Shown: positions 23,484 through 37,003, counted from the stretch's first letter. The stretch is 64,000 nt of DNA from Halomonas salinarum (GCF_012062845.1 NZ_WWNB01000013.1:31771-95770); one strand, 5' to 3'. A program made the numbers and translations. Notes: generated from the letters alone by a model not told the origin.

Positions 23484-24239
23484 TCAGCCGCTCACTGTCT
23501 CTTTGGCAGGTGCGCTTGCCGGCCGGGCCACCTCGGATATCTGTGCCAGGCGCCCCTCGATCCAGGCCTCGACGTCGGCCATCACCGCCTCTGCCGTGCG
23601 GCCCTCTGTCTCGATGGGCGGGCCGATCTCCAGCGTCAGGCGCCCAGGATTCTTGACCCAGTGCCTGCCCGGCCAACGCTCCCCGGCATTGTGCACCACC
23701 GGCAGCACCGGCACACCGGCACGGCAGGCGATCACCGAGCCGCTCTTGTTGTAGCGTCGACGCTCGCCTGGCGCCACCCGGGTACCCTCAGGGAAAATCA
23801 GCACCGACAATCCCTCATCGAGGCGCGCCTTGCCTTGAATGAGCACCTGCTTCATGGCGCGTGCCGGCCTGGAGCGATCCAGGGCGATCGGCTTGAGCAA
23901 CCGCAGCCCCCAACCGAAGATCGGGAAATTCAGCAATTCCTGCTTGAGCACCGTACAGACCGGCGGCTTGATCAGCTGCAGGTAAATGGTCTCCCACTCA
24001 CACTGGTGGTTCGAGAGAATCACGCAGGGGCCCTCGGGCACGTTCTCATGGCCACTGAATTCATAGCGGACACCACAGGTAATCCGGAACCAGGCAATCA
24101 CGACATGGTTATATAGGTTCAGCAGGCGATAGCGCGAGCGCAGAGGCATCAGTGGCGCCAAGGGCAACAGAAAGATCCCGCTCAGAATCATGGCCAGGAA
24201 ATAGCCGGCGTAGAAGAGCACGCTGCGTAAGGTATTCAT
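23484..24239 (-). CDS. plsC: 1-acyl-sn-glycerol-3-phosphate acyltransferase (PlsC family)
   Basis: 251 aa. Transfers an acyl group to lysophosphatidate to make phosphatidate at the inner membrane. An N-terminal membrane helix (VLFYAGYFLAMILSGIFLLPLAPL) is followed by the catalytic H-x4-E motif in SNHQCEWETIYL and the substrate motif LIFPEGTRVAPGE. The H-x4-E (rather than H-x4-D) form is known in NlaA-type acyltransferases. The start codon overlaps the stop of the upstream RmlD-like gene by 4 bp. The gene could be a second plsC specialised in certain chains; symbol given by family. Confidence 0.88.
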   Translation of the reverse strand: MNTLRSVLFYAGYFLAMILSGIFLLPLAPLMPLRSRYRLLNLYNHVVIAWFRITCGVRYEFSGHENVPEGPCVILSNHQCEWETIYLQLIKPPVCTVLKQELLNFPIFGWGLRLLKPIALDRSRPARAMKQVLIQGKARLDEGLSVLIFPEGTRVAPGERRRYNKSGSVIACRAGVPVLPVVHNAGERWPGRHWVKNPGRLTLEIGPPIETEGRTAEAVMADVEAWIEGRLAQISEVARPASAPAKETVSG

Positions 24240-25117
24240 GCCGTTCCCCCTTGCTCAGTAGGCCGATAGGCCTGGCACCAGGCATCCAGCATACGCCCCA
24301 CCTCCAGGCGCCAGGGTTTCTGATGGACGCCGAACACGTGCAACACACGCCGGCAGTTCAGGACCCGCCGCAGCGGTTGCCCATGATGATGCTCCAGCGC
24401 CTTGAGTTCACCGAGCACCAGGGTCTGACCGAGCCCCTCAAGACGCGTCAACAGCTGGGTGCGCACCATCGAGGCGAAAGCAAAGGCACTGACGGGCTCG
24501 GTGCCGGCCAGATGATAGACACCCCAGCTTTCAGCTCCACAATGAATTTGCTGCAACATGCCGATAAGCGCCATGGCCACCGCATCGGCAGAGGTCGGGC
24601 AGAAAATCACATCCTGAGCCGCACTCAACTCTTCACCGCTGACCAATCGCTCGATCATGCTGCCAAGCCAGGCGCCACCGCCTTCCAGGGCGAACATCGG
24701 CCCCAGCCGGACAATAAGATGGCGTGCCTGATGATCGCGAATCTGCTGCCCGACAGCCATCAGCTGCCTGAGCCCCTCGTCGCGGGGCTCGGGTCGGGTA
24801 TCTTCATCGATGGGACCGTCGAAGCCATCTTCGTAGAGCTGATCCGACACGCCCCACACCAGTGGTATACCGAGCTCCTGGCAGCAGGCCAGACAATGCT
24901 CGACTGCCTCGGCATGGGCTGTGACCACTGACCGGTCGACATCCATGGGCTGTACCAGCGGTGGAATCAACACCGCGTCCGGCTTGAGCTTGGCGAGCCT
25001 TCCGACCTCGATATCCAGACCGGCGTCGATCACCAGCTCGGTATCGGTACGACGACTGGCCTCACGGGCCAGGGCCAGGCTAAGACAATGCCCGGCATCC
25101 AGTATCAACAGCTTCAC
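24236..25117 (-). CDS. RmlD-like sugar-nucleotide-binding/NAD-dependent epimerase-like protein
   Basis: 293 aa. Fold resembles dTDP-4-dehydrorhamnose reductase: an opening strand MKLLILDAGHCLSLAL, then PDAVLIPPLVQ, WGVSDQLYEDGFDGPIDEDT, LIVRLGPMF, a DAVAMALIGML region and a final YHLAGTEPVSAF. The usual glycine-rich dinucleotide motif (GxxGxxG) and the Tyr-x3-Lys catalytic pair are not evident, so it may be a non-enzymatic or divergent member. Located 49 bp after ssb and overlapping plsC by 4 bp. Nothing around it concerns rhamnose. The function is unknown. Confidence 0.7.
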   Translation of the reverse strand: MKLLILDAGHCLSLALAREASRRTDTELVIDAGLDIEVGRLAKLKPDAVLIPPLVQPMDVDRSVVTAHAEAVEHCLACCQELGIPLVWGVSDQLYEDGFDGPIDEDTRPEPRDEGLRQLMAVGQQIRDHQARHLIVRLGPMFALEGGGAWLGSMIERLVSGEELSAAQDVIFCPTSADAVAMALIGMLQQIHCGAESWGVYHLAGTEPVSAFAFASMVRTQLLTRLEGLGQTLVLGELKALEHHHGQPLRRVLNCRRVLHVFGVHQKPWRLEVGRMLDAWCQAYRPTEQGGTA

Positions 25118-25166
25118 GACGACTCCTTCACGGGCACCGGGTCAGCACGGGAAATGGCTGGGCGCT

Positions 25167-25799
25167 TCAGAACGGAATCTCATCATCGAAGTCGTCGAAG
25201 CTGCCCGGATTGGGCGCGCCATAGTTGTTGCCCTGCTGCGGCGGCTGCTGAGGAGGTTGCTGCTGCGGGCGCTGGGGCTGGCCACCCTGTTGGCCGCCCT
25301 TCTGACCATAATTATTGCCCTGGGGGGGCTGCTGGGGCGCATTACCGTAATTACCCGCACCACCGCCCTGCTGAGCGGCGTTGCCCTGGTTCATGCCGCC
25401 ACCATAGTTACCGGCCTGCGGCGCATTCTGGGGATCATTTTGCGGGTAGCCACCCTGACCGCCCCGCGAGTCGAGCATCTGCATATCGTTGCAGACGATC
25501 TCGGTGGAGTAACGGTCCTGACCGTCCTGGCCCTGCCACTTGCGGGTCTGAAGACGACCCTCAACGTAGATCTTCGAGCCTTTCTTGACGTACTGCTGGG
25601 CGATCTCGGCCAGCTTATTGAACAGCACCACCGTGTGCCACTCAGTGCGTTCCTGGCGCTGACCGCTCTGACGATCGGTCCAGCTGTCGGTGGTGGCGAT
25701 GCGCAGGTTGGCGACCGGATTGCCGGACGGCAGGAAACGCACGTCTGGGTCTTGGCCCAGATTGCCGATCAAGATGACCTTGTTTACACCACGGGCCAT
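25167..25799 (-). CDS. ssb: Single-stranded DNA-binding protein
   Basis: 210 aa. The start [21 protein letters not shown] has AAGGAG in front. The OB-fold covers about 1-110 ([45 protein letters not shown]). A long Gly/Gln/Asn/Pro-rich linker follows, and the tail ends DDFDDEIPF, the acidic tip that recruits repair and replication partners. The linker is longer than in E. coli SSB (178 aa total). It follows the MFS gene by 55 bp, giving the uvrA / MFS / ssb order seen in pseudomonads. Confidence 0.97.
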   Translation of the reverse strand: MARGVNKVILIGNLGQDPDVRFLPSGNPVANLRIATTDSWTDRQSGQRQERTEWHTVVLFNKLAEIAQQYVKKGSKIYVEGRLQTRKWQGQDGQDRYSTEIVCNDMQMLDSRGGQGGYPQNDPQNAPQAGNYGGGMNQGNAAQQGGGAGNYGNAPQQPPQGNNYGQKGGQQGGQPQRPQQQPPQQPPQQGNNYGAPNPGSFDDFDDEIPF

Positions 25800-25854
25800 G
25801 TTTTGCTCCTTGATTACGGGCGACCGCCTGGCCGCCCCTATGAATGGTGGCCGC

Positions 25855-27231
25855 CTAGCGGCCTTGAGCCCCGGCCACACGTGCCAAGGCCTCGCTGTCC
25901 AGTTGCTGGCGATCGACCTTGAGGTAGGCGAGTCGCTCTTCGGGCACTACCAGCACGTCTTCAACGCCTGCCACCTCGGCGAAGCGCTCCATCAGGGTTT
26001 CCAGGGCATCGTCATGCGTCCGCTCGCCCAATGCCACCACTTCGCTTGAAAGGTGGCGCGGCGTGGGCATGCCGTAGAGCACCACCAGCCATAGCGCGCC
26101 TACCAGCGTAGCACCGAAAAAGACCGCGTCCTGCCCCCACTGCTGACTCAGGGCGCCGCCCAGTACGCCACCGAGGAAGGCGCCGAGAAACTGACTGGTG
26201 GAATAGACACCCATGGCGGTGCCCTTCGCGCCCGCCGGTGCCAACTTGCTGATCATCGAGGGCAGGGTCGCCTCAAGCAGATTGAAACCCGTGAAGAAGA
26301 GCATCAACAGCGCGGCGAGCCCCCACCACCCGGTGTCCATCAGCCCCATGCCCAAAAGGCTAAGTGTCAGCCCGGTCACCGCCAGCACCATCATGCTCTT
26401 CATGCGATGGTGTTTCTCGGCAATGATCACCAGCGGCACCATCGCCACGAAGGCAAGCCCCATGATGGCAAGGTAGACCCAACCATGCTGCTCGGCCGGC
26501 ACACCCAATGCCGCCAGGCGTACCGGCACCGAAACGAAGATCATCATCAGCAGCAGGTGCAGGGCGAAGATCGAGATATCCAGGCGAATCAGATCGCCGC
26601 GCCCAAGCAGCCCCTTGAGCTGGGAACGGTCCATTCCAACGTCTCGATGGCGCAGACGCCGTGGCGCGGGAGGAACCAGCTTCCACAATACCAGCATCCC
26701 GACCAGCGCCAGGGCGGCAGTGAACCAGAAGACCCCGCTGAGGCCGTACTGTGCGGCAAGCAAGGGGCCCAGAACCATGGCCACCGCAAAGGCCACCCCG
26801 ATCGACAGACCGATAGTGGCCATCGCCGCAGTGCGTACCTGCTCGCGGGTCTGGTCGGCAAGCAGCGCCATGATGGCGGCAGCCACCGCACCGCAGCCCT
26901 GCAGCCCGCGACCAATGACAATGTCGACGATACTATCGGCCTGGGCCGCCACCGCGCTACCGAGGAAGAACAGCAGCAGCCCCGCGGCAATTACCGGCTT
27001 ACGACCGAGTCGATCCGACAACAAGCCAAAGGGGATCTGCAGCACTGCCTGAGTGAGTCCGTAAATCCCCAGGGCCACACCCACCAGGAACGGCGTGGCG
27101 CCCACCAGGTCCCCCCCATGCAGCGCGAGCACCGGCAGCACCATGAACAGACCCAGCATTCGCGAGGCATATAGCCCCGCCAAGCCACTGATGGCGCGAC
27201 GCTCTGAGGCGTTCAGCAAACGAGAAACCAT
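25855..27231 (-). CDS. MFS transporter of the YajR type with C-terminal extension
   Basis: 458 aa from [16 protein letters not shown], chosen by alignment to the remembered N-terminus of E. coli YajR; an upstream ATG at 27255 would add 8 residues. Twelve predicted membrane helices with the loop motif [11 protein letters not shown] between helices 2 and 3, [19 protein letters not shown] in helix 4-5, and [21 protein letters not shown]. After the last helix comes a soluble tail of about 70 residues ([18 protein letters not shown]), which looks like the YAM ferredoxin-like domain of YajR. Transported substrate is unknown. It lies divergent from uvrA. Confidence 0.88.
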   Translation of the reverse strand: MVSRLLNASERRAISGLAGLYASRMLGLFMVLPVLALHGGDLVGATPFLVGVALGIYGLTQAVLQIPFGLLSDRLGRKPVIAAGLLLFFLGSAVAAQADSIVDIVIGRGLQGCGAVAAAIMALLADQTREQVRTAAMATIGLSIGVAFAVAMVLGPLLAAQYGLSGVFWFTAALALVGMLVLWKLVPPAPRRLRHRDVGMDRSQLKGLLGRGDLIRLDISIFALHLLLMMIFVSVPVRLAALGVPAEQHGWVYLAIMGLAFVAMVPLVIIAEKHHRMKSMMVLAVTGLTLSLLGMGLMDTGWWGLAALLMLFFTGFNLLEATLPSMISKLAPAGAKGTAMGVYSTSQFLGAFLGGVLGGALSQQWGQDAVFFGATLVGALWLVVLYGMPTPRHLSSEVVALGERTHDDALETLMERFAEVAGVEDVLVVPEERLAYLKVDRQQLDSEALARVAGAQGR

Positions 27232-27348
27232 GGAGAATAGACATCCCAAACGCATGAAAGGGGCGCAGCGCGCACCTTGGGTAGACCGCGTATTCTACCG
27301 GCTTGGCCGTGTCCAGGGAAAGGCAGTGCGCCCTAAAGCCGCCTGGCT

Positions 27349-27378
27349 TTGGCGCCGCCCTCGACAAGCCCGTATACT
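27349..27378 (+). promoter_or_regulatory. Candidate uvrA promoter
   Basis: TTGGCG (27349-27354) and TATACT (27373-27378) with an 18-bp spacer lie 27 bp before the uvrA ATG. No convincing LexA box (CTGT-N8-ACAG) was seen in the 174-bp spacer. Confidence 0.4.
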
Positions 27379-27405
27379 CGAGCTTTTGTGCTGCACGAGG
27401 TGGCA

Positions 27406-30258
<2,853 letters not shown>

Positions 30259-30287
30259 CCTCCTTCATTCTCGAGATGCCGAAAAAG

Positions 30288-30319
30288 CCCTGCTAACCAT
30301 CGGTTGGCAGGGTTTTTTT
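30288..30319 (+). terminator. Terminator after uvrA
   Basis: 11-bp stem CCCTGCTAACC / GGTTGGCAGGG with one G-T pair, loop ATC, then seven T residues. Confidence 0.9.
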
Positions 30320-30392
30320 CATGCCAGACCTCGTCACTCTGGAAAGGCGCTCGCCACATTAAGGAGGTGTGGGGGCGTCGTACCGACATAAA

Positions 30393-30418
30393 AAAACCGA
30401 CTCCGGAGAGTCGGTTTT
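30393..30418 (-). terminator. Terminator of the alpha operon (after rplQ)
   Basis: Stem AAAACCGACT / AGTCGGTTTT around CCGGAG. On the minus strand a further T-run follows the hairpin, so it ends rplQ transcription. Confidence 0.88.
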
Positions 30419-30453
30419 CTGTGTCAGATGACCGGTGCGAGGCAGCTAGAGGA

Positions 30454-30837
30454 TCAATCCTCTGCGGCTTCCTCGAGGACCGGACGATCGACCAGTTCGA
30501 CGTAGGCCATGGGGGCGTTGTCGCCGGTGCGGTAACCGCACTTGAGGATACGGACGTAACCGCCCGGACGCTCGACGTAACGCGGACCCAGCTCACTGAA
30601 GAGCTTGCCGACCGCTTCTTTGGAGCGGGTGCGGCTGAAGGCCAGACGACGGTTGGCGACACTGTCCTGCTTGGACAAGGTGATCAGCGGCTCGACATGA
30701 CGACGCAGCTCCTTGGCCTTGGGCAGGGTTGTCTTGATCACTTCATGCTCGACGAGCGACACGCACATGTTCTTGAACATGGCCTGACGGTGCGAGCTGT
30801 TGCGATTTAATTGGCGACCACTCTTACGATGACGCAT
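30454..30837 (-). CDS. rplQ: Ribosomal protein bL17
   Basis: 127 aa, last gene of the alpha operon. It opens [20 protein letters not shown] and has [18 protein letters not shown], both invariant in the family. bL17 packs near the peptide exit tunnel of the 50S subunit. A short acidic tail (PVLEEAAED) closes it. It lies 39 bp after rpoA and is followed directly by the operon terminator. Confidence 0.98.
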   Translation of the reverse strand: MRHRKSGRQLNRNSSHRQAMFKNMCVSLVEHEVIKTTLPKAKELRRHVEPLITLSKQDSVANRRLAFSRTRSKEAVGKLFSELGPRYVERPGGYVRILKCGYRTGDNAPMAYVELVDRPVLEEAAED

Positions 30838-30876
30838 GGTTGTAATTCCTTACCAAACTGGGACTCGAGGCAACGC

Positions 30877-31875
30877 TCACGCGGAGGCCTTGTCGTCCTT
30901 CAGGCTTGCCGGCGGCCAGTTTTCCAGCCGCATGCCAAGGGACAGACCGCGGGTGGCCAACACATCCTTGATTTCGTTCAAGGACTTCTTGCCGAGATTC
31001 GGGGTCTTCAACAGCTCCACTTCGGTGCGCTGAATCAGATCGCCGATGTAATAAATATTCTCGGCCTTGAGGCAGTTGGCACTGCGTACGGTCAACTCGA
31101 GATCGTCTACGGGGCGCAGCAGGATGGGATCGATCTGATCCTCTTCCTCCACCACTTCCTGCTCCTTGTCGGCTTCCAGGTCGACGAACGCGGCCAACTG
31201 CTCTTGCAGGATGGTTGCGCTGCGACGGATCGCCTCTTCCGGATCCAGGGTGCCGTCGGTTTCCAGGTCGATGATCAGCTTGTCGAGGTCAGTACGCTGC
31301 TCGACACGCGCGGCATCCACGGAATAGGAAACACGACGCACAGGGCTGAAGGTCGCATCCAGCTGCAGGCGACCGATGGCGCGGGACTCGTCCTCGGCGC
31401 CAATGCGGGTATCCGCCGGCTCGTAACCACGACCGCGAGCCACCTTGAGCTGCATCTTCAGCTCGGCGCCCTCGTTCACGTGAGCGATCACGTGGTCGGG
31501 ATTGACGATCTCGACATCATGGTCGGCGGAAATATCACCGGCCGTGACGACGCTAGGGCCCTGCTTGTTCAGCGTGAGCATTGCTTCGTCGCGGCTATGC
31601 ATCTTGATCGCCACGTCTTTGAGGTTAAGAAGCATCTCGATGACGTCTTCTTGAACCCCTTCGATCGCACTGTACTCATGGTCGACTCCTGCAATCTCGA
31701 CTTCCACGACGGCACAGCCGGGCATGGAGGACAACAGGATGCGACGCAGAGCGTTTCCTAGGGTGTGACCGAAACCGCGCTCGAACGGCTCGAGCACGAT
31801 CTTCGCGTGGTGCGCGCTGATCTCTTCGACCTTGATATCGCGAGGACGGAGAAACTCTGTCACTGAACGCTGCAT
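30877..31875 (-). CDS. rpoA: RNA polymerase alpha subunit
   Basis: 332 aa. The start [18 protein letters not shown] is set by alignment and an AAAGG upstream. The N-terminal assembly domain contains [20 protein letters not shown]. After a linker with an acidic run ([14 protein letters not shown]), the C-terminal domain (about 245-320) has [16 protein letters not shown] and [15 protein letters not shown], which bind UP elements and activators. Between rpsD (78 bp) and rplQ. Confidence 0.98.
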   Translation of the reverse strand: MQRSVTEFLRPRDIKVEEISAHHAKIVLEPFERGFGHTLGNALRRILLSSMPGCAVVEVEIAGVDHEYSAIEGVQEDVIEMLLNLKDVAIKMHSRDEAMLTLNKQGPSVVTAGDISADHDVEIVNPDHVIAHVNEGAELKMQLKVARGRGYEPADTRIGAEDESRAIGRLQLDATFSPVRRVSYSVDAARVEQRTDLDKLIIDLETDGTLDPEEAIRRSATILQEQLAAFVDLEADKEQEVVEEEDQIDPILLRPVDDLELTVRSANCLKAENIYYIGDLIQRTEVELLKTPNLGKKSLNEIKDVLATRGLSLGMRLENWPPASLKDDKASA

Positions 31876-31953
31876 ATGAACACCTTTCAGGCTGCCAAAC
31901 GGATACTCGGTACTCGACCGGACCACCTTGATGGTCCGGCGCCGCTAAGCGGA

Positions 31954-32574
31954 TTACTTCGAGTACAGCTCGACGATCAGGTTTTCGTTGATGTCGGCAG
32001 ACAAGTCGCCGCGTTCAGGCAGAGCCTTGAAAGTGCCTTCCATCTTCTTGGAGTCGACGTCGACCCAGGACACATCACCGCGGTTGGCGGCAATAGACAG
32101 CGCACTCTGGATGCGCGCCTGGTTCTTGGCCTTCTCGCGAACGCTTACCACGTCACCCGGCTTGACCTTGTAGGAAGCCACGTTGACGGTACGGCCGTTC
32201 ACGGTGAGGGCCTTGTGACTGACCAGCTGACGCGCTTCAGAGCGAGTCGAGCCGAAGCCCATGCGGTAGACGACGTTGTCCAGTCGGGTTTCGAGAAGCT
32301 GCAGCAACACTTCGCCGGTCGCGCCCTTAACACGGGCCGCTTCCTTGTAGTAGTTGCGGAACTGCTTCTCGAGTACGCCATACATGCGACGTACTTTCTG
32401 CTTCTCGCGAAGCTGCAAGCCGTAGTCGGAAAGACGCTGACGGCGCTGGCCATGTACACCCGGAATCTGCTCGGATTTACACTTTTTCTCGAAGGGAGTC
32501 ACACCACTCTTCAGAAAGAGGTCGGTGCCTTCACGACGAGACAGTTTACACTTCGGTCCAATATAACGAGCCAT
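31954..32574 (-). CDS. rpsD: Ribosomal protein uS4
   Basis: 206 aa, full length. [20 protein letters not shown] is the standard opening; the S4 RNA-binding domain is [30 protein letters not shown]. It has Cys only at residue 9 and one later, so no zinc-binding N-terminus (C-minus form). uS4 nucleates 30S assembly and in E. coli represses this operon at the rpsM leader. Confidence 0.98.
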   Translation of the reverse strand: MARYIGPKCKLSRREGTDLFLKSGVTPFEKKCKSEQIPGVHGQRRQRLSDYGLQLREKQKVRRMYGVLEKQFRNYYKEAARVKGATGEVLLQLLETRLDNVVYRMGFGSTRSEARQLVSHKALTVNGRTVNVASYKVKPGDVVSVREKAKNQARIQSALSIAANRGDVSWVDVDSKKMEGTFKALPERGDLSADINENLIVELYSK

Positions 32575-32586
32575 GAGTCTGTCTCC

Positions 32587-32973
32587 TTAAACGCGGCGTT
32601 TCTTCGGCGGACGGCAGCCGTTGTGGGGAACGGGCGTCGCGTCGGTGATGCTTTGCACGCGGAAACCGGCGGCATTGAGTGCACGCACGGCGGACTCACG
32701 ACCAGGTCCAGGACCTTTGACCAGCACGTCGACGTTTTTCACACCATACTCGGCTGCAGCAGTTGCTGCACGTTCACTTGCCACTTGAGCAGCGAACGGG
32801 GTGCTCTTGCGAGAACCACGAAAACCCGAACCACCGGCTGTCGCCCATGACAGAGCGTTGCCCTGGCGGTCTGTGATCGTCACGATAGTGTTGTTAAAAG
32901 AGGCGTGGATATGCGCAACGGCATCCACTACCTGCTTTTTAACCTTTTTGCGATTACTACGCGGGTTAGCCAT
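32587..32973 (-). CDS. rpsK: Ribosomal protein uS11
   Basis: 128 aa. [22 protein letters not shown] and [14 protein letters not shown] are characteristic, with a basic C-terminus [11 protein letters not shown] lining the 30S platform/mRNA exit site. Lies 39 bp after rpsM and 12 bp before rpsD. Confidence 0.98.
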   Translation of the reverse strand: MANPRSNRKKVKKQVVDAVAHIHASFNNTIVTITDRQGNALSWATAGGSGFRGSRKSTPFAAQVASERAATAAAEYGVKNVDVLVKGPGPGRESAVRALNAAGFRVQSITDATPVPHNGCRPPKKRRV

Positions 32974-33012
32974 GTTGATGTTTCTTCCTGTCTTAACGCC
33001 AGAACATGCGTG

Positions 33013-33369
33013 TTATTTGCGAATCGGCTTACGCGGGCCCTTACGGGTGCGCGCATTGGTCTTGGTACGCTGACCACGCAGCGGAAGACCACGACGATGA
33101 CGCAGACCACGGTAGCAACCCAGATCCATGAGACGCTTGATATTCAGCGTCGTATCACGGCGAAGGTCGCCTTCTACGGTGTACTTGCCGACCTCGGTAC
33201 GCAGGCTGTCGACTTCATCTGAAGACAGCTCCTGCACCTTGGCGGTCGGCGCGATACCGGCAGCTGCACAGATATCCACTGCGCGAGTACGGCCGATCCC
33301 GAAGATATAGGTCAGCGAGATCGCCGCATGCTTGTTGTCCGGGATATTGACGCCTGCAATACGGGCCAT
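33013..33369 (-). CDS. rpsM: Ribosomal protein uS13
   Basis: 118 aa. [19 protein letters not shown] opening, [23 protein letters not shown] core and basic tail that contacts tRNA at the P site and the 50S bridge B1. First gene of the alpha operon, 124 bp after rpmJ; a hairpin lies in that leader. Confidence 0.98.
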   Translation of the reverse strand: MARIAGVNIPDNKHAAISLTYIFGIGRTRAVDICAAAGIAPTAKVQELSSDEVDSLRTEVGKYTVEGDLRRDTTLNIKRLMDLGCYRGLRHRRGLPLRGQRTKTNARTRKGPRKPIRK

Positions 33370-33427
33370 CAGCTTTCTCCGAAATTTGAGCGGCTTGCTC
33401 GTTTAATCATCTATAAAAGGCGCAACA

Positions 33428-33464
33428 GCATACCCCTTTACCCAGCTAAGGGCAAGGGGCATGC
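33428..33464 (-). promoter_or_regulatory. Leader hairpin upstream of rpsM (candidate S4 target)
   Basis: An 11-bp stem (GCATGCCCCTT pairing with AAGGGGTATGC on the minus strand, one G-U) encloses a smaller hairpin, about 60 nt before the rpsM ATG. Position fits the S4-controlled alpha leader known from E. coli, but I cannot verify the pseudoknot; it could also be a partial terminator after rpmJ. Confidence 0.35.
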
Positions 33465-33493
33465 CGGCACCCGGTTGAATACAGCCGCCAGGT

Positions 33494-33607
33494 TTATCCC
33501 TGGCGCTGCTTGTGCCGAGGCTCCGTGCAGATGACGCGGACAGCGCCATTGCGACGGATAATCTTGCAGTTACGGCACATCTTCTTAACGGAAGCTCGAA
33601 CTTTCAT
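33494..33607 (-). CDS. rpmJ: Ribosomal protein bL36
   Basis: 37 aa. Reading the minus strand from the ATG at 33607 gives [20 protein letters not shown], then [17 protein letters not shown] and TAA. Cys11, Cys14, Cys27 and His32 make the zinc ribbon (zinc-containing form). It lies 28 bp after secY, its usual place at the end of the spc operon. Confidence 0.97.
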   Translation of the reverse strand: MKVRASVKKMCRNCKIIRRNGAVRVICTEPRHKQRQG

Positions 33608-33635
33608 CGTTCTCTCCAAAACGCGTACAGCATGC

Positions 33636-34964
33636 TTAGCGCATGCCGCCGCTACCGTAGCCTTTCAGGTTGGACTTCTTCATCACCGAGTCGTACTGGC
33701 TCGACATCAAATGCGACTGCACCTGCGACATGAAATCCATGATGACAACCACCACGATCAGCAACGACGTTCCGCCAAAGAAGAAGGGAACGTTCCACGC
33801 CACGATCAGGAATTGGGGCATCAAGGATACAGCAGTGATGTACAGGGCACCAAACAGAGTCAGACGTGTCATGACCTTGTCGACATAGCGAGCAGTCTGC
33901 TCACCAGGACGAATGCCCGGCAGGAAGGCCCCTGACTTCTTGAGGTTGTCAGCGACATCCTTGGGGTTGAAGACCAGCGCTGTGTAAAAGAAGCAGAAGA
34001 ATATCACCGCCGCGCCGAAAAGCAAGATGTACAGCGGCTGTCCTGGCCCGAGAGCCAATGATGCCGTCTGCAGCCAGTCCATGCCCTCACCGGCGCTAAC
34101 CCACTGGCCGAGCGAGGCGGGGAACAGCAGAATGCTCGACGCGAAGATCGCCGGGATAACACCCGCCATATTGACCTTCAGCGGCAGATAGCTGCTCTGA
34201 CCCGCATACATCTTGTTGCCCACCTGGCGGCGTGGATAGTTTACCGTGATGCGGCGTTGGCCGCGTTCGATAAACACCACGAAAGCCACCGTGGCGACGC
34301 CGAGGACCGTCAATGCCAGCAAGGGCAGCACGTTCCAGGCACCGTCGTTGCGAGCCAGTTCAAACGACTGACCCACTGCGCCCGGCAGACCCGCGACGAT
34401 CCCCGCGAAGATCAGCAGCGAAATGCCGTTGCCGATACCCTTCTCGGTGATCTGCTCACCCAGCCACATCATGAACACTGCACCGGCCACGAAGGTAACC
34501 ACGGCAGTGAAGTAGAAGCTGAAATCAGCGGTATAGGCGATTCCTTGCCCGGCCAGGCCGACGGACATGCCGACAGCTTGGACGAAGGCCAGGAGCACCG
34601 TACCGTAGCGGGTATATTGGCTGATCTTGCGGCGGCCGGCCTCACCTTCTTTCTTCAACTGTTCCAGTCGAGGCGAGACCGCCGACAAGAGCTGCATGAT
34701 AATCGACGCCGAGATATAGGGCATGATGCCCAGGGCGAAGATGCTCATGCGCTCAAGCGCACCACCCGAAAACATGTTGAACATGCCAAGGATGGTGCCC
34801 TGCTGCTCCCTAAACAAGGCAGCAAGCTGGTCAGGATTGATACCGGGCACGGGAATGTGAGCACCGATGCGGTACACCACAATGGCGAGGAGCACAAAGC
34901 GCAGACGCGCCCAGAGTTCACTCAGACCGCTGCCCATCGCCGGCATATTTCCTGACTTAGCCAT
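33636..34964 (-). CDS. secY: Protein translocase subunit SecY
   Basis: 442 aa with ten predicted membrane helices, the channel of the Sec translocon. Family marks: [16 protein letters not shown], the plug region [36 protein letters not shown] and the cytoplasmic loop [13 protein letters not shown]. It begins directly at the stop of rplO with no gap. Works with SecE, encoded at 60.5 kb. Confidence 0.98.
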   Translation of the reverse strand: MAKSGNMPAMGSGLSELWARLRFVLLAIVVYRIGAHIPVPGINPDQLAALFREQQGTILGMFNMFSGGALERMSIFALGIMPYISASIIMQLLSAVSPRLEQLKKEGEAGRRKISQYTRYGTVLLAFVQAVGMSVGLAGQGIAYTADFSFYFTAVVTFVAGAVFMMWLGEQITEKGIGNGISLLIFAGIVAGLPGAVGQSFELARNDGAWNVLPLLALTVLGVATVAFVVFIERGQRRITVNYPRRQVGNKMYAGQSSYLPLKVNMAGVIPAIFASSILLFPASLGQWVSAGEGMDWLQTASLALGPGQPLYILLFGAAVIFFCFFYTALVFNPKDVADNLKKSGAFLPGIRPGEQTARYVDKVMTRLTLFGALYITAVSLMPQFLIVAWNVPFFFGGTSLLIVVVVIMDFMSQVQSHLMSSQYDSVMKKSNLKGYGSGGMR

Positions 34965-35399
34965 TTAGTCCTCTACCTTGCCGCCAGCGGCTTCGATCGC
35001 GGCCCGGGCACCCTTGGTGACCTTGAGACCGCGGACGGTAACCGCTTTGTTCAGTTCGCCAGAGAGGAGCACCTTCGCATAACGCGTGGCGTCCTTGAGC
35101 ACATTGGCCTTCTTCAGCGTATCCAGGTCGACGACGTCGCCGTCTACCTTGGCAAGCTCAGCCAGACGAACTTCTTCGCTGATCAGAGACTTGGCTGAGG
35201 TGAAACCGAATTTCGGCAGACGACGCTGCAGCGGCATCTGACCGCCTTCGAAACCGGGCTTCACTGAGCCGCCTGTGCGTGACTTCTGGCCCTTGTGACC
35301 ACGGCCACCAGTCTTGCCCAGACCGGAGCCAATGCCACGTCCGACACGCTTTTCAGCGTGCTTGGAACCCGGTGCCGGGCTCAGGCTATTGAGTTTCAT
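34965..35399 (-). CDS. rplO: Ribosomal protein uL15
   Basis: 144 aa. [45 protein letters not shown] glycine/basic N-terminal extension followed by the globular C-terminal domain ([19 protein letters not shown]). A late 50S assembly protein. It abuts secY and follows rpmD by 3 bp. Confidence 0.97.
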   Translation of the reverse strand: MKLNSLSPAPGSKHAEKRVGRGIGSGLGKTGGRGHKGQKSRTGGSVKPGFEGGQMPLQRRLPKFGFTSAKSLISEEVRLAELAKVDGDVVDLDTLKKANVLKDATRYAKVLLSGELNKAVTVRGLKVTKGARAAIEAAGGKVED

Positions 35400-35402
35400 G
35401 GA

Positions 35403-35585
35403 TTACTCTCCCTCTACACGCACAAGGTAATTTACCTTGTGGATCATGCCGCGCACGGCAGGGGTGTCTTCCAGCTCGACCGTATGACCGATGCGGCGCA
35501 GGCCAAGACCATTGATAGTGGCCTTGTGCTTGCCCAACACGCCGATGGTACTGCGGATCTGGGTAACCTTGATCGTTGCTGCCAT
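35403..35585 (-). CDS. rpmD: Ribosomal protein uL30
   Basis: 60 aa, short bacterial form. [20 protein letters not shown] and [11 protein letters not shown] are the family core; it contacts 23S rRNA near 5S. Spaced 6 bp after rpsE. Confidence 0.97.
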   Translation of the reverse strand: MAATIKVTQIRSTIGVLGKHKATINGLGLRRIGHTVELEDTPAVRGMIHKVNYLVRVEGE

Positions 35586-35591
35586 GGTGTC

Positions 35592-36092
35592 TTACTCCGT
35601 GATCGCTTCGACAGACAGGCCACGCTTGGCGGCGATGTCTTCCGGAGATTGCATGGAAGCGAGACCGTTGATGGTCGCGCGAACCACGTTCACCGGATTG
35701 GTGGATCCGTAGCACTTAGCCAGTACGTCATGGACGCCAGCCAGTTCGAGCACGGAGCGCATAGCGCCGCCAGCGATGATCCCGGTACCTTCAGAGGCCG
35801 GCTGCATGTACACCTTGGAGGCACCATGACGGGCCTTCACCGCGTACTGCAGCGTGTGACCGCTGAGGCTAACCTTGACCATGTTGCGACGCGCCTGGTC
35901 CATGGCCTTCTGGATCGCGACCGGCACTTCACGTGCCTTGCCGCGACCAAAACCGACACGACCACTGCCATCGCCTACGACGGTCAGAGCGGTGAAACCG
36001 AAGATACGGCCACCCTTGACCACCTTGGCGACACGGTTGACCTGCACCAACTTCTCTTGCAGATCGCCGCTGTTCTGTTCGTTCTTCGCCAT
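35592..36092 (-). CDS. rpsE: Ribosomal protein uS5
   Basis: 166 aa. [23 protein letters not shown] and [20 protein letters not shown] are typical, with the double-stranded-RNA-binding-like N-terminal domain and S5 C-terminal fold. Sits at the mRNA entry side and influences decoding accuracy. 11 bp after rplR. Confidence 0.98.
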   Translation of the reverse strand: MAKNEQNSGDLQEKLVQVNRVAKVVKGGRIFGFTALTVVGDGSGRVGFGRGKAREVPVAIQKAMDQARRNMVKVSLSGHTLQYAVKARHGASKVYMQPASEGTGIIAGGAMRSVLELAGVHDVLAKCYGSTNPVNVVRATINGLASMQSPEDIAAKRGLSVEAITE

Positions 36093-36103
36093 CGTAAAAC
36101 CCT

Positions 36104-36454
36104 TTAGAATTCCAGGCCGCCTTCACGAGCGGCGTCGGCCAGGGCCTTGACTCGACCGTGATACCGGAAACCGGCACGATCGAAGGCAACCTGAGTGATG
36201 CCTGCTTCCTTAGCGCGTTCAGCAATCAGCGCGCCTACCTTAGCAGCGGCGTCTGAGTTACCGGTCGCACCCTCACGAAGCGCCTTGTCCAGCGTGGAAG
36301 CGCTGGCGAGGACCTTGCCACCATCCGGCGAGATAATCTGCGCATAGATGTGGCGAGGGGTACGGTTGACGCTCAGGCGATACACGCCCAGCTCGCGCAT
36401 CTTGGCGCGAGCACGGCGGGCACGACGGAGACGAGATTCTTTCTTCGCGTTCAT
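36104..36454 (-). CDS. rplR: Ribosomal protein uL18
   Basis: 116 aa. Basic N-terminus [29 protein letters not shown] and [19 protein letters not shown]. Binds 5S rRNA together with uL5, encoded upstream at 37744. Spaced 9 bp from rplF. Confidence 0.98.
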   Translation of the reverse strand: MNAKKESRLRRARRARAKMRELGVYRLSVNRTPRHIYAQIISPDGGKVLASASTLDKALREGATGNSDAAAKVGALIAERAKEAGITQVAFDRAGFRYHGRVKALADAAREGGLEF

Positions 36455-36463
36455 AACCCTGCC

Positions 36464-36994
36464 TTACTTCTTCTTGGCTTCTTTACGACGGATCTGCTCG
36501 TCACCGTACCGGATACCCTTGCCCTTGTAGGGCTCAGGCGGACGGAAGGCGCGGATTTCCGCGGCGACCTGGCCGAGACGCTGCTTATCGGCGCTTTTCA
36601 GCACGATAGTGGTGTTCTTGGGCGTTTCCGCCACGACACCTTCAGGCAGCGCGTATTCGACCGGGTGAGAGAAGCCCAGTGTCAGGTTGAGCGTCTTGCC
36701 ACTTGCCTGGGCACGATAGCCGACGCCATTGATCTCGAGGGACTTGGTGAAGCCCTCTGTGACACCGGTGACCATGTTCTGGACCAGTGCACGGGTGGTT
36801 CCAGCCATCGCCCAGCTCTTGGCAGTTTCGCTCGGAGCGAAGGTCAGCTGACCCTCTTCCTGACCGATCACGACCTGGTCGTGAAGAGTCATTGCGAGTT
36901 CGCCCTGACCGCCCTTGACGGTCAGTTGATTGCCGTCGATTTTTACATCGACGCCGCTCGGCAATTTAACCGGATATTTGGCTACGCGGGACAT
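36464..36994 (-). CDS. rplF: Ribosomal protein uL6
   Basis: 176 aa. Two homologous domains: [19 protein letters not shown] and a C-terminal rRNA-binding part with [27 protein letters not shown]. Located near the GTPase-associated centre. 9 bp after rpsH. Confidence 0.98.
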   Translation of the reverse strand: MSRVAKYPVKLPSGVDVKIDGNQLTVKGGQGELAMTLHDQVVIGQEEGQLTFAPSETAKSWAMAGTTRALVQNMVTGVTEGFTKSLEINGVGYRAQASGKTLNLTLGFSHPVEYALPEGVVAETPKNTTIVLKSADKQRLGQVAAEIRAFRPPEPYKGKGIRYGDEQIRRKEAKKK

Positions 36995-37003
36995 TCCAAA
37001 CTC

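Noticed and set aside
27232..27405. LexA/SOS box upstream of uvrA
   Set aside because: No CTGT-N8-ACAG or close variant was found in the spacer. The GGTAGA-N8-TCTACC inverted repeat at 27280-27299 does not match it.
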